This document shows positions 48,722-56,646 of a stretch of 64,000 nt of DNA, piece after piece. The DNA lies in NCBI GenBank assembly GCA_958443265.1, contig CAUCKA010000001.1, positions 124,001 to 188,000 on the forward strand, read 5' to 3'. Under the pieces are notes generated by a model that was not told where the DNA came from, searched no databases, and worked only from the letters and a program-made list of their open reading frames with translations. The translations under genes were made by a program, and so were the position numbers. Position 1 is the stretch's first letter. Every line of letters begins with the position of its first letter. This DNA is from an uncultured Collinsella sp. (GTDB lineage Bacteria > Actinomycetota > Coriobacteriia > Coriobacteriales > Coriobacteriaceae).

Positions 48722-50131
48722 ATGGCAGGTAAAAAGTTCTCCCTGATCGAGGTCATCCTTTCGGTTATCTGCGTCGTGTTTACCATCGAGGCGGCGGCTC
48801 CGGCGTCTGCCATGGGCAACGTGCAGTTCTTCTGGTGGATCTTCCTTATCATTACGTTTTTGCTTCCCTATGGTCTGGTGGTGGCCGAGCTGGGTACGGC
48901 GTTTGATTCCGAGGGCGGCCTGTACGATTGGGTTCGCTTGGGCCTGGGCGACCGTTGGGGCGCCCGTTGCTCTTGGTGCTACTGGGTTAACTTTCCGCTG
49001 TGGGTGGCAAGTATCGCCTGCATGTTCCCCAGTGTCATTAATGCGGTGTGGGGTATCGAGTTTTCACTCGGGATCCGAATCGCCATCGAGATTGCCTTTG
49101 TGTGGGGCGTCACGGTCATGGCAATGCAGCCGGTGGCCGAGGCAGATTGGGTCATGGACGGCGGCGCCGTCATCAAGGTGCTCATTACCGCTGTGGTGGG
49201 AATCGTCGGCATTTGGTTTGCCTGCAATAACGGCTTTGCCAACGACACGTCGTTTAAGACCTTCATTCCAGATCTGGGCGACACCAATTCGTTGACGTAT
49301 CTTTCAATCATCCTATTCAACTTTATGGGCTTTGAGGTGGTCGCGACCTTTGCCAGCACGATGAAGAACCCATCGCGCGATATCCCCAAGGCGGTTATCG
49401 CCGGTGGCGTTGCCATCGCGGCGATCTACATTATCTGTGGCATCGGTATTGGAGCCGCGGTTCCCACCGAGCAGCTTTCACTCGATTCGGGCATTGTGGA
49501 CGCGGTTGCTGCCATGGTGGGGCGCGCTCACCCGCTGACGATGGTCGTGGGCGTGGCCTTTTTGGTGACGCTGTTCGCCAACATGATCTGCTGGAGTTTT
49601 GGCGTCAACAACGTGGCGAGCTATGCCGCGCGCCACGGCAACATGCCGCGCCCCTTTGCGCTGGTGTCCAAGAAGACCGGCATGCCCAACGGCTCAGCAC
49701 TCATTAACGGTTGTTTTGCCAGCTTGGTGCTGCTACTTCAGATTCCGCTGGGCGAAGGTTCCGACGTCTTTTGGGTTTTCTTCTCGATGAACGTCGTCTT
49801 TCTGCTCATGAGCTATATCCCGATGTTCCCGGCGTTTTGGCGTCTGCGTAAATACGACGGTCGCCCGCGTGTGTTCCGCGCGCCCTTCGAGGGCAAGGTG
49901 CTTGCGGTAGCGCTTGCGGTGCCGGTGGTAGAGCTCGTGCTTTCGATTGTTGCGACAATCGTGCCGCTTAACAGCTCGCCCGCCGAGATGTCAAAGTTGC
50001 CGATCCTCATGGGTGTGGTGATCGGCGTGTTGCTGGGCGAGGTTTCGCGCCTCATATCGCGCCGCGGCCGAAGCGTCGACAATCCCGGCGTTGGTGCACG
50101 GGGGTCAGGTTACTTTGCACCAAAACAGTAA
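48722..50131 (+). CDS. APC-family amino acid/polyamine antiporter 2
   Basis: A 469-residue paralogue of the antiporter at 45097, aligned over its whole length (EAAAPASAMGNVQFFWWIFL, LPYGLVVAELGTAFDSEGGL, FNFMGFEVVATFASTMKNPS). Third-position base use is less C-biased than in the first copy, suggesting lower expression or later arrival. The substrate region differs (FASTMKNP for MTDDMADP), so it may carry another amine or amino acid. It ends 36 bp from a small convergent gene, and a LuxR sensor gene follows on the same strand. Confidence 0.87.
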   Translation: MAGKKFSLIEVILSVICVVFTIEAAAPASAMGNVQFFWWIFLIITFLLPYGLVVAELGTAFDSEGGLYDWVRLGLGDRWGARCSWCYWVNFPLWVASIACMFPSVINAVWGIEFSLGIRIAIEIAFVWGVTVMAMQPVAEADWVMDGGAVIKVLITAVVGIVGIWFACNNGFANDTSFKTFIPDLGDTNSLTYLSIILFNFMGFEVVATFASTMKNPSRDIPKAVIAGGVAIAAIYIICGIGIGAAVPTEQLSLDSGIVDAVAAMVGRAHPLTMVVGVAFLVTLFANMICWSFGVNNVASYAARHGNMPRPFALVSKKTGMPNGSALINGCFASLVLLLQIPLGEGSDVFWVFFSMNVVFLLMSYIPMFPAFWRLRKYDGRPRVFRAPFEGKVLAVALAVPVVELVLSIVATIVPLNSSPAEMSKLPILMGVVIGVLLGEVSRLISRRGRSVDNPGVGARGSGYFAPKQ

Positions 50132-50167
50132 GCGCCGCGAGTTGCGCAGCGCTTGGTGCATCTTGGA

Positions 50168-50359
50168 TTACTGTTCGCGGTGCTCGGGATCGGAAACGAG
50201 CTTAGGCGCAAAGAAGGGGACGTGGCCCAGATAGGGGTAGCTGTCCGAACGCTCTTCGACGACACAGGGGACGTCATTGTAGGTAAGTGAGTCGCACAGG
50301 TGGACGATGGCCTTGGCGGCAGGGGCAACGAGTATTTTGAGCGGTGCGATAGGCGCCAT
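50168..50359 (-). CDS. Small conserved-looking protein of unknown function, 63 residues
   Basis: MAPIAPLKILVAPAAKAIVH is followed by LCDSLTYNDVPCVVEERSDS and a tail ending APKLVSDPEHREQ. I do not recognise it. The case for a real gene is a near-ideal AAAGGAGATGCC ribosome site, a balanced protein-like composition with a hydrophobic strand followed by a helix, and a divergent promoter region shared with the LuxR gene at 50488. Two cysteines (about residues 22 and 33) could bind metal or be redox active. It lies tail to tail with the antiporter. Confidence 0.6.
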   Translation of the reverse strand: MAPIAPLKILVAPAAKAIVHLCDSLTYNDVPCVVEERSDSYPYLGHVPFFAPKLVSDPEHREQ

Positions 50360-50379
50360 GGCATCTCCTTTCATCGGTG

Positions 50380-50470
50380 AGACACAGCTTGTTTATCTAA
50401 ACGATACAGTACGTTTAATCGGTGAGTCTAATCTTGCGGCAAAGAATCTGTCAACATCCTCACGGCATCT
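50380..50470. promoter_or_regulatory. Divergent promoter region, small gene / LuxR gene
   Basis: AT-rich TTGTTTATCTAAACGATACA followed by GTACGTTTAATCGG; AAACG and CGTTT form an 18-bp inverted repeat (AAACGATACAGTACGTTT) that could bind a regulator. Confidence 0.45.
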
Positions 50471-50487
50471 AGACAGGGGAGGCGGGC

Positions 50488-51480
50488 ATGAGTTTCGCGT
50501 TCTATATCTACACCACGATTATCATGGGTGTGGCTCTGGTGACCAGTGCCGTGGCATTGGTGGTTTGGCTCATGACGCGCCGTCGCGACAGCCTGGTGGC
50601 CGCGGCGGGCTTTTTGCTCTACATGCTCGATATGTCGGTCATTTTTTTTGACGAGTACAATCGGCTCAAATACGACTACGCTGTTACCTTTAGCGAGCCG
50701 TTGCAGCACCCCTTGCTGCGCTGCGTGCTCGGTATTGCCATCTATGCCTGCGTGGTACTGTGGATGTTTGCGCGCTTGCGCAAAAGGCCGACGTCGCGCA
50801 TGCTCGGACTTGCTATCGTGCCGTTTTCAATCTTGCAATTGGTGCTGGTGCCTCGCAGCGGTGCTGCCGGAGAGATGCAGCAGTATCTCTTTTGGCTCAC
50901 GCGTGACCTGGGCAATGTAGGATGTCTTGCCTATGCCGCCTGGCATTACCGGCACAGGGCCACGCGTGTTGAGAAACTCGACCTCGACCGCTCAAAGCTC
51001 TTTTGGAAGGTGGCACTCGTTCTTGCGTTTTGCGTAATCGCCGAGGACACCTACATGATTTTGCTCTGTCGCCCCGACTCTCAAAACCCCGTCATCAGCC
51101 TCTTTTTGTGGTATCTGTCCGAGCGCAATATCTCCGAAAACGTGCTGCTCATGGCATGCGCGGTCCAACTCTTTTGCCAGTTTAGCCATATCCTGCGCGT
51201 GTATGCCCGTCATCCGCGTGCCGATGAGGACGTGGCGGCCGAGAGCGCACGCTCTGGGGACGATCTAGCATCACGCGTTGTGATCTATGCCGATGCCCAT
51301 AAGCTGTCGCGGCGCGAGCAGGAGGTGCTCACGCTGGTGCTGAAGGGCAACGACGCCCAAAACATCGCCAGCGAGTTGGTCATCAGCCCTGGCACTGTCA
51401 AGGCGCACTTGCATCGCATCTACGTTAAAAGCGGTGTCTCCAACCGAGATGACCTCATAGATGCCTTTTGGCGTTCCTAG
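50488..51480 (+). CDS. Seven-transmembrane LuxR-family regulator 2
   Basis: A 330-residue relative of the regulator at 42594: seven hydrophobic segments (residues 5-245, starting YIYTTIIMGVALVTSAVALV) and a C-terminal LuxR helix-turn-helix (LSRREQEVLTLVLKGNDAQN, then SPGTVKAHLHRIYVKSG). Shared loops include IAEDTYMILL and YLSERNISENVL. It lies between the second antiporter and the amidohydrolase/MATE genes on the same strand, and could control either. The ATG at 50488 has GGGGAGGCGGGC upstream. No receiver or ligand domain other than the membrane part. Confidence 0.85.
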   Translation: MSFAFYIYTTIIMGVALVTSAVALVVWLMTRRRDSLVAAAGFLLYMLDMSVIFFDEYNRLKYDYAVTFSEPLQHPLLRCVLGIAIYACVVLWMFARLRKRPTSRMLGLAIVPFSILQLVLVPRSGAAGEMQQYLFWLTRDLGNVGCLAYAAWHYRHRATRVEKLDLDRSKLFWKVALVLAFCVIAEDTYMILLCRPDSQNPVISLFLWYLSERNISENVLLMACAVQLFCQFSHILRVYARHPRADEDVAAESARSGDDLASRVVIYADAHKLSRREQEVLTLVLKGNDAQNIASELVISPGTVKAHLHRIYVKSGVSNRDDLIDAFWRS

Positions 51481-51795
51481 TCCTATTCTTCCTTGCATGC
51501 GGGTCTTGCCGTGTGGGCGGGCACGCCGTTGGGCGTAATGACGCGGTAATAATCTCAGACAATAAACCTGCAGGTAAAGCGTGTAAACCTGCTTAAACTG
51601 ACCGTTTGCGATCCCTGGCCTTGGCACGGATTTGCCCCTGTGTATCAATGGGTGTAGCGCGAAGCCGCGGACGTGGGACAGACGTCCGAGCACGGCTTGT
51701 AGGCACGCGCCGATGCGGGAGCGCTACGCTCCCAACCGAGTGCCCACGCGGGCGGTGCGTCCGCGTTGCAACCAAAGATGCCTGAGGAGGCTCAC
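51481..51795. promoter_or_regulatory. Promoter region of the amidohydrolase/MATE pair
   Basis: ATAAACCTGCAGGTAAAGCG and GTGTAAACCTGC (51562-51594) contain the perfect palindrome ACCTGCAGGT and a further ACCTGC half-site; the first resembles a motif before putrescine carbamoyltransferase. Further right, GAGCGCTACGCTC and CGGACG-type hairpins. The ribosome site is TGAGGAGG. Confidence 0.5.
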
Positions 51796-53424
51796 ATGGA
51801 CAAGGCTGATGTAGTTATCAAGAGCAACGCCGTCTTTACCGGCGATGGGCTCGAGCCGTTTAAGGGCGGCGTTGCCGTGCGCGGTGATAAGATTGTTGCC
51901 TGCGGTGACGATGCTCACCTGGCACCGTTTATCGGTCCCGATACCGAGGTGCGCGACTTTGGCGACCAGCTCGTCATGCCCGGCCTGATCGACTCGCACA
52001 CGCATTTTGCCCAGGGCGCGTTTATGACCGACCCCGATTTTGCCGTCAACCTCATCGACTGCACCAGTTTTGAGATGGCGATGGAACGTGTCGTGGCGTT
52101 TGCGGCCGACCATCCCGATAACGAGTGGATTCTGGGCTGCCAGATTATCCAGTTCCAGTGGGATGTCCCCGAGATGCCCACAGCCGCGATGATCGATGAG
52201 TACATCTCGGACCGCCCGGTCTTTCTGCAGCAGGTTGACCTGCATACCTTTAGTGCCAATACCTGCGCCATCAACAAGGTGGGAGTAACTTCGCAGACGC
52301 CCGATCCCGCAGGCGGCAAGATCCTTAAGGATGCCGAGGGCAATCTGACGGGCGTGTTTTCCAACAACGCCGGCGTCTTCTTTATGGACGAGGTCTACGA
52401 CCCAGCGCCCGAGGTTGTTGACGCGTCGTTTGCAAAAACCGCCCGGCGCGCCAATGCCCTGGGAATCACTACGGTCGGCATGGTCAATCCTACGTTTGTG
52501 AGCATGGAAAACCCGTATGCGGTGTTGGCAGGTCTTAATGCCAAGGGCGACTTGCCACTGCGCGTGTTCCTGTACACCGATCTGTTCGAAAACGAGTCCT
52601 TAACGCTCGAGCAGATCAAGGAGAAATACGCCTTCTCGGGTACGCAGGTCGAGTGGCACGGCTTTAAGCAGTTTCTTGATGGCGTGTGCTCCGACCACAC
52701 CGCTTGGATGCTTGAACCCTATTCCAACGCGCCCGATACCTGCGGTGAGCCCGCGGAGGATCCAGAGCGCATCCGTGCCGCCATTGTCAGGGCGCAGGAA
52801 TGGGGCGTTGACACGCGCGTCCATACGATCGGCGATCGCTCGGTGCGTTTTGTGCTTGATTGCTTTGAGGAGGGCGAGCGCTTGCATGGTAAGCGGGGTT
52901 GCCGCCACTCCATGGAGCACAACGAGACGGTTCAGCCCGAGGATCTGCCGCGCTATGCCGAGCTGGGTATATGCCCTGGTATGCAGCCGTGGCACATGCT
53001 GCTCGATATGGCTGACCTTGCCAAGGACGATGCCGTGGGCCCCGAGCGTGCTGCGCTTTCGTGGCCCCTGCATAGCCTGCTTGCCAGCGGTGCCGTGGTG
53101 CACCTGGGCAGTGACTTCCCCGTTGTGGGCTTGGAGCCCATGGAGGAGGTGTACGGCGCGGTCTTCCGCATGCTCGAGGACGGCTCCAACCCAGAAGGGT
53201 GGTTCCCGCAGGAGCGCATCACCATGGCCGAGGCCCTGCGCGCCTACACCTACGGCAGCGCCTACGCCATGCATGCCGAGGATCGCATCGGTACGCTCGC
53301 ATGCGGCAAACAGGCTGATATCTGTGTGCTCGACCGTAACCTCTTTGACTGCGAACCGGCTGAGGTCCTCGAGGCCACAGCGTATCTCACGATGATTGCC
53401 GGCAAGGTGGTCTACGAGGCCTAG
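51796..53424 (+). CDS. YtcJ-like metal-dependent amidohydrolase
   Basis: A 542-residue amidohydrolase_3 family protein, a TIM barrel with a metal site. The N-terminal beta-sandwich begins ADVVIKSNAVFTGDG; metal ligands come from DSHTHF (about residues 60-65), HTIGDR, SMEHNETV and GSDFPV. The C-terminal ARTYT-type block YTYGSAYAMHAEDRIGTLAC and ADICVLDRNLF close the fold. Family members cleave N-acyl or formamide bonds; substrates are rarely known. ATG 51796 follows TGAGGAGG. A MATE transporter starts 96 bp downstream, so the pair may take up or expel and hydrolyse one compound. A link to agmatine is only by position. Confidence 0.85.
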   Translation: MDKADVVIKSNAVFTGDGLEPFKGGVAVRGDKIVACGDDAHLAPFIGPDTEVRDFGDQLVMPGLIDSHTHFAQGAFMTDPDFAVNLIDCTSFEMAMERVVAFAADHPDNEWILGCQIIQFQWDVPEMPTAAMIDEYISDRPVFLQQVDLHTFSANTCAINKVGVTSQTPDPAGGKILKDAEGNLTGVFSNNAGVFFMDEVYDPAPEVVDASFAKTARRANALGITTVGMVNPTFVSMENPYAVLAGLNAKGDLPLRVFLYTDLFENESLTLEQIKEKYAFSGTQVEWHGFKQFLDGVCSDHTAWMLEPYSNAPDTCGEPAEDPERIRAAIVRAQEWGVDTRVHTIGDRSVRFVLDCFEEGERLHGKRGCRHSMEHNETVQPEDLPRYAELGICPGMQPWHMLLDMADLAKDDAVGPERAALSWPLHSLLASGAVVHLGSDFPVVGLEPMEEVYGAVFRMLEDGSNPEGWFPQERITMAEALRAYTYGSAYAMHAEDRIGTLACGKQADICVLDRNLFDCEPAEVLEATAYLTMIAGKVVYEA

Positions 53425-53520
53425 CGGGGCTGCTGCATCGCTGGGCGGTGCCGCAGCCTGTGCGTGCCGCCCATCCATTCATGCATCCATTCATCAATCT
53501 CTCATGGAAAGGGGAGAACA

Positions 53521-54897
53521 ATGGCAGAAGAAACGACCGCCGCTGTTGAGGAGGAGCGTGAGCTTGCCTCGCAGCCGATTCCCGGCCTGGTGCGCAAGTA
53601 CACCATCATCACCGGCCAGGGTATGCTCGCCCAGATTATCATGGTGGTCCTTGAGGGCCTCGTGATGGGTTGGGGCCTGGGTGCACACGGCCTGGCCTGT
53701 GTTTCGATCATCATGTCGGTCGAGTACATTAACCTAGCCTTTGGCAACCTGTTTGGCACCGGCGTGCCCGCCGTGGTGGGCAACCTTTTGGGTGCCGGCG
53801 ACATTAAGGGCGCCAGCAAGGCGTTTAGCCAGGGTTTTTGGCTTACCACGATTGTGAGTGTGCTGCTTGCTGTGGTGATGGCTGTGTTTATCGAGCCCAT
53901 CTGCGCATTCTTTGGCGCCACGCCCGACATCATGGCCGATACCGTTGCCGGCGTGCGCACCTTCGCCGTGCTACTGCCGCTCACGGTCATTGGCCAGATG
54001 ATCACCGCTGTGATGCGTGTGGACGAGAAGGTTCAGATCCAGGCCAACCTCATGACCGTTTCGGCCATCGTCGCCATCTGTTGGCTCGCGCTTTCCACGT
54101 TTGTGCTCAAGTTTGGCGTTATGGGCGCCGGCGTGTACTACGGGCTTTCCATCGGTATCTGGGCCATCGGTATCTTCTGGTTCATCGGGGGCAAAAAGTC
54201 CCAGCTCCAGATTAGCCTGGCCGACCTTAAGCTCGACCTCGCCATCTGCGGCCAGATCTTCAAGATCGGCTTCCCGTTCTTCCTGGTCCAGGGTGCGACC
54301 TTTATCTTTAATACCGTTGCCAACTCGCTTTTGGGTTCGCTCGGCGGCGACATGGGCTCGCTCTACATCGCAGCCTTTGGCGTGATCAACGGCTACATCC
54401 TCTACATTACCATGATGGTTGCCCAGTGCTTCTCCTACGGTCTGCAGCCCATCGCTGCCTTCAACGCCGGCGCAAAGGCTTGGGCACGCCTTAAGGAGAC
54501 GCTCTCCTGCACGCTTAAGTACCAGGTTGTGACGCTGGCGCTGGTCACCGTCGCGCTCTGGCTTGCCGCCACCCCGGTGTGCGCCTTCTTTGCCGGCAGC
54601 GATCCTGCGCTCGTTGAGGTTGCCGCCAACGCCACGCGTACTGTCATCCTGGCTGTTGCCCTGGGCTATCTTGCCATGACCATGTCGATGTATTTCCAGG
54701 CGGTCGAGAAGGTGGGTGTCGCCACGTTTACGGGCCTGCTTCGCTATGTGATCTGCTCGGTGCCGCTTATGTACCTCCTCGGCAACATGATGGGTGTCGA
54801 GGGCGTGTGGATCGCCCTGGTGGTGGCCGATGCCATTACTGGCATCATCTCCATTGCGCTCGCCGCGCACGAGTCCAAGCGCCTTGCCACGCTCTAG
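53521..54897 (+). CDS. MATE-family efflux transporter
   Basis: A 458-residue transporter with 12 predicted spans in two similar halves. N-terminal half: LVRKYTIITGQGMLAQIIMV, SVEYINLAFGNLFGTGVPAV and GNLLGAGDIKGASKAFSQGF, the standard MATE pattern. C-terminal half: FMYV-like QCFSYGLQPIAAFNAGAKAW. MATE proteins export cationic drugs or metabolites using Na+ or H+. AAAGGGGAG precedes ATG 53521. It follows the amidohydrolase on the same strand and is ended by a strong terminator. Confidence 0.9.
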   Translation: MAEETTAAVEEERELASQPIPGLVRKYTIITGQGMLAQIIMVVLEGLVMGWGLGAHGLACVSIIMSVEYINLAFGNLFGTGVPAVVGNLLGAGDIKGASKAFSQGFWLTTIVSVLLAVVMAVFIEPICAFFGATPDIMADTVAGVRTFAVLLPLTVIGQMITAVMRVDEKVQIQANLMTVSAIVAICWLALSTFVLKFGVMGAGVYYGLSIGIWAIGIFWFIGGKKSQLQISLADLKLDLAICGQIFKIGFPFFLVQGATFIFNTVANSLLGSLGGDMGSLYIAAFGVINGYILYITMMVAQCFSYGLQPIAAFNAGAKAWARLKETLSCTLKYQVVTLALVTVALWLAATPVCAFFAGSDPALVEVAANATRTVILAVALGYLAMTMSMYFQAVEKVGVATFTGLLRYVICSVPLMYLLGNMMGVEGVWIALVVADAITGIISIALAAHESKRLATL

Positions 54898-54945
54898 GCT
54901 CGGACATGGCTGGCGTACGATAGTCGAACAAGTTAACTTGCCTGC

Positions 54946-54990
54946 AAGCCACCACAATGGGGACAGCCCCCATTGTGGTGGCTTTTGTTA
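54946..54990 (+). terminator. Intrinsic terminator after the MATE gene
   Basis: Perfect AAGCCACCACAATGGGG (54946-54962) against CCCCATTGTGGTGGCTT (54968-54984), loop ACAGC, followed by TTGTTA. Similar to the hairpin at 33585-33623. Confidence 0.9.
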
Positions 54991-55036
54991 TTTAGGGTCT
55001 GAGATTTCGGCTCTATAAATAATGCTTTTGAACTGG

Positions 55037-55081
55037 GTTACCATAAGATTATGGAGAATGAAACTATTCGATTATGGTAAC
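55037..55081. promoter_or_regulatory. Inverted repeat at the DUF4143 ATPase promoter
   Basis: GTTACCATAA (55037-55046) and TTATGGTAAC (55072-55081) flank a 25-bp AT-rich spacer that itself holds CCATAAGATTATGG and GAATGAAACTATTC. It ends 21 bp before the chosen ATG, a position suited to repression. Confidence 0.6.
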
Positions 55082-55102
55082 AGCGTAATAAGGGGCGTTG
55101 AT

Positions 55103-56272
55103 ATGGCTGAGTTCATTAACAGGGATTTGCATGAGTTGCTCATTCGCATGGCAGGCTGGTTTCCTGTTGTGTCGTTGACAGGGCCTAGGCAGAGTGGTAA
55201 GTCTACGCTGGTTCGGCATGCCTTTCCCGACTATTCCTACGTCACGCTTGAGGACCCTCAAACGAGGCGCGCGGCCTTGGAGGATCCGGTGAGTTTTATC
55301 CGCAACCGAAAGGGCGGACTCATCATCGATGAGGCGCAATACGCGCCGGATTTGTTTTCAATGATCCAGGTTGTTTCGGATGAGCGGGGAGACGCCGGTC
55401 AATACATCCTTACAGGCTCGCAAAACTTTTTGATGATGAAAAGCATCGGGCAGTCTCTTGCCGGGCGAGTCGGGATCTTAAAATTGCTGCCATTATCGTT
55501 TCGAGAAGCGGAGAGGGGCCAGCAGGGGCAGCTGGAAGTGGATTTGTTCGCGCTCGAAGGGGGATACCCTCGCCTGCGTTCCGCCGGAATGCCGTCCTCG
55601 GTTTATTTCCCCAGCTATATCGATACCTATGTTGAGCGCGATGTTGTGGGCTTGCTTGATGTGCGCAATAAGGCGGAGTTTCATAAGTTTCTGTCCATAA
55701 TTGCTCAGAGCGTCGGTGCCCTCATCAATATATCCTCGCTTTCTCGAGATACGGGCGTGAACGTATCGACCATTAAAAGTTGGTTGTCCATCCTGGAGCA
55801 GAGCTACCTGACGTTTTCGCTGCAGCCCTATTATGCAAATGCCAAGAAGCGTCTAACTAAAACGCCCAAGCTCTATTTTTACGACACGGGGCTGCTCTGC
55901 TACTTGCTCAAAATTGGATCACTGGAGCAACTATTGGAGAGCCCTTATCTGGGGGCCGTTTTCGAAAACCTCATCGTTTCCGAAACGGCGAAGAGCCATC
56001 TCAACGTGGGCGAGAATCCCGAGCTGTATTTCTATAGGGACGACAGCAAGCGTGAAATCGATTTGCTCGACTGTACAAACTCAGGGAGTCCCAAGGCTAT
56101 CGAAATAAAATCATCCAGAACGTATCACGATAAGTACGCCCGTCACCTACAGACTGTATGCGATGAGATCGACATTGCAAAAGATGCGCGCTATGTTGTG
56201 GCCCGCGTGGACTCAACGTATGAGTCGAAAGACTGTAGTGTGGTTTCGGCGCGTGATTGGCTTTTACGATAA
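55103..56272 (+). CDS. AAA_14/DUF4143-family ATPase
   Basis: A 389-residue archaeal-type P-loop ATPase. Walker A is LTGPRQSGKST (about 24-34), Walker B GLIIDEAQ, with an arginine-rich sensor region TGSQNFLMMKSIGQSLAGR; the C-terminal DUF4143 part contains YFYDTGLLCYLL, FENLIVSE and YFYRDDSKREIDLL, similar to restriction-endonuclease-like folds. Function of the family is unknown; members are common, scattered and often multicopy in gut bacteria. ATG 55103 follows AAGGGG. Base composition is more AT-rich than its neighbours, and it interrupts the agmatine island, which suggests transfer. Confidence 0.9.
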   Translation: MAEFINRDLHELLIRMAGWFPVVSLTGPRQSGKSTLVRHAFPDYSYVTLEDPQTRRAALEDPVSFIRNRKGGLIIDEAQYAPDLFSMIQVVSDERGDAGQYILTGSQNFLMMKSIGQSLAGRVGILKLLPLSFREAERGQQGQLEVDLFALEGGYPRLRSAGMPSSVYFPSYIDTYVERDVVGLLDVRNKAEFHKFLSIIAQSVGALINISSLSRDTGVNVSTIKSWLSILEQSYLTFSLQPYYANAKKRLTKTPKLYFYDTGLLCYLLKIGSLEQLLESPYLGAVFENLIVSETAKSHLNVGENPELYFYRDDSKREIDLLDCTNSGSPKAIEIKSSRTYHDKYARHLQTVCDEIDIAKDARYVVARVDSTYESKDCSVVSARDWLLR

Positions 56273-56286
56273 CAAGCTCGGCGTAA

Positions 56287-56340
56287 TTAATAACCGCCGC
56301 GAAGGGAACCGGCCCCTTTTGCGGCGGTTTTTTGCCTATC
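56287..56340 (+). terminator. Intrinsic terminator of the ATPase gene
   Basis: AACCGCCGC at 56292-56300 pairs with GCGGCGGTT at 56321-56329, inner AAGGG/CCCTTT, then TTTTTGCC. Homologous to the terminator at 42299-42345. Confidence 0.88.
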
Positions 56341-56574
56341 TGGTGCGTCTTAGATGCAAGTGAGTAGACTTATTTGGATATGCCGAGCACATCGCGACAA
56401 ATGCTCAATAAAACCGCAGGTCAGAGCTGCGGCATTTTGGGACGTGCTTGGCCTCCTGCAAAAAGCCCACTCACTTGGTTTTTTCTGTTAGAAGACCGCC
56501 GCGAGGGAAGGCAGCTCCCTCGCGGCGGCTGACATTTGCCCAGATAAAACCTACCAAAATAAACCTGTCTACTC
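56341..56574. repeat. Repeat segment S, copy 2 (with element E9)
   Basis: Homologous to 42346-42585: CAAGTGAGTAGACT arm (56357-), core AAAACCGCAGGT (56410-56421), right arm ...CCCACTCACTTG (to 56477), hairpin ACCGCCGCGAGGGA/TCCCTCGCGGCGG (about 56496-56527) and CCCAGATAAAACCTACCAAA. Arms here have two or three mismatches, so copy 2 is more decayed. Like copy 1 it lies before a minus-strand LuxR gene. Confidence 0.82.
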
Positions 56575-56612
56575 TTTGAGCCAGAGCCGACACTAATTCA
56601 AATGGCGAAATC

Positions 56613-56646
56613 AAAGGGTGCTCTCCGTATGGAGGGCGCCCTTTTT
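56613..56646 (-). terminator. Terminator of the GAF-LuxR gene
   Basis: AAAGGGTGCTCTCC (56613-56626) pairs with GGAGGGCGCCCTTT (with G-T pairs) immediately next to the stop codon; T/A runs on both sides allow either direction. Confidence 0.65.

Noticed and set aside
48535..48732. 65-codon frame overlapping the start of the second antiporter
   Set aside because: No ribosome site, no homology visible, and it ends inside the antiporter gene; probably leader sequence.
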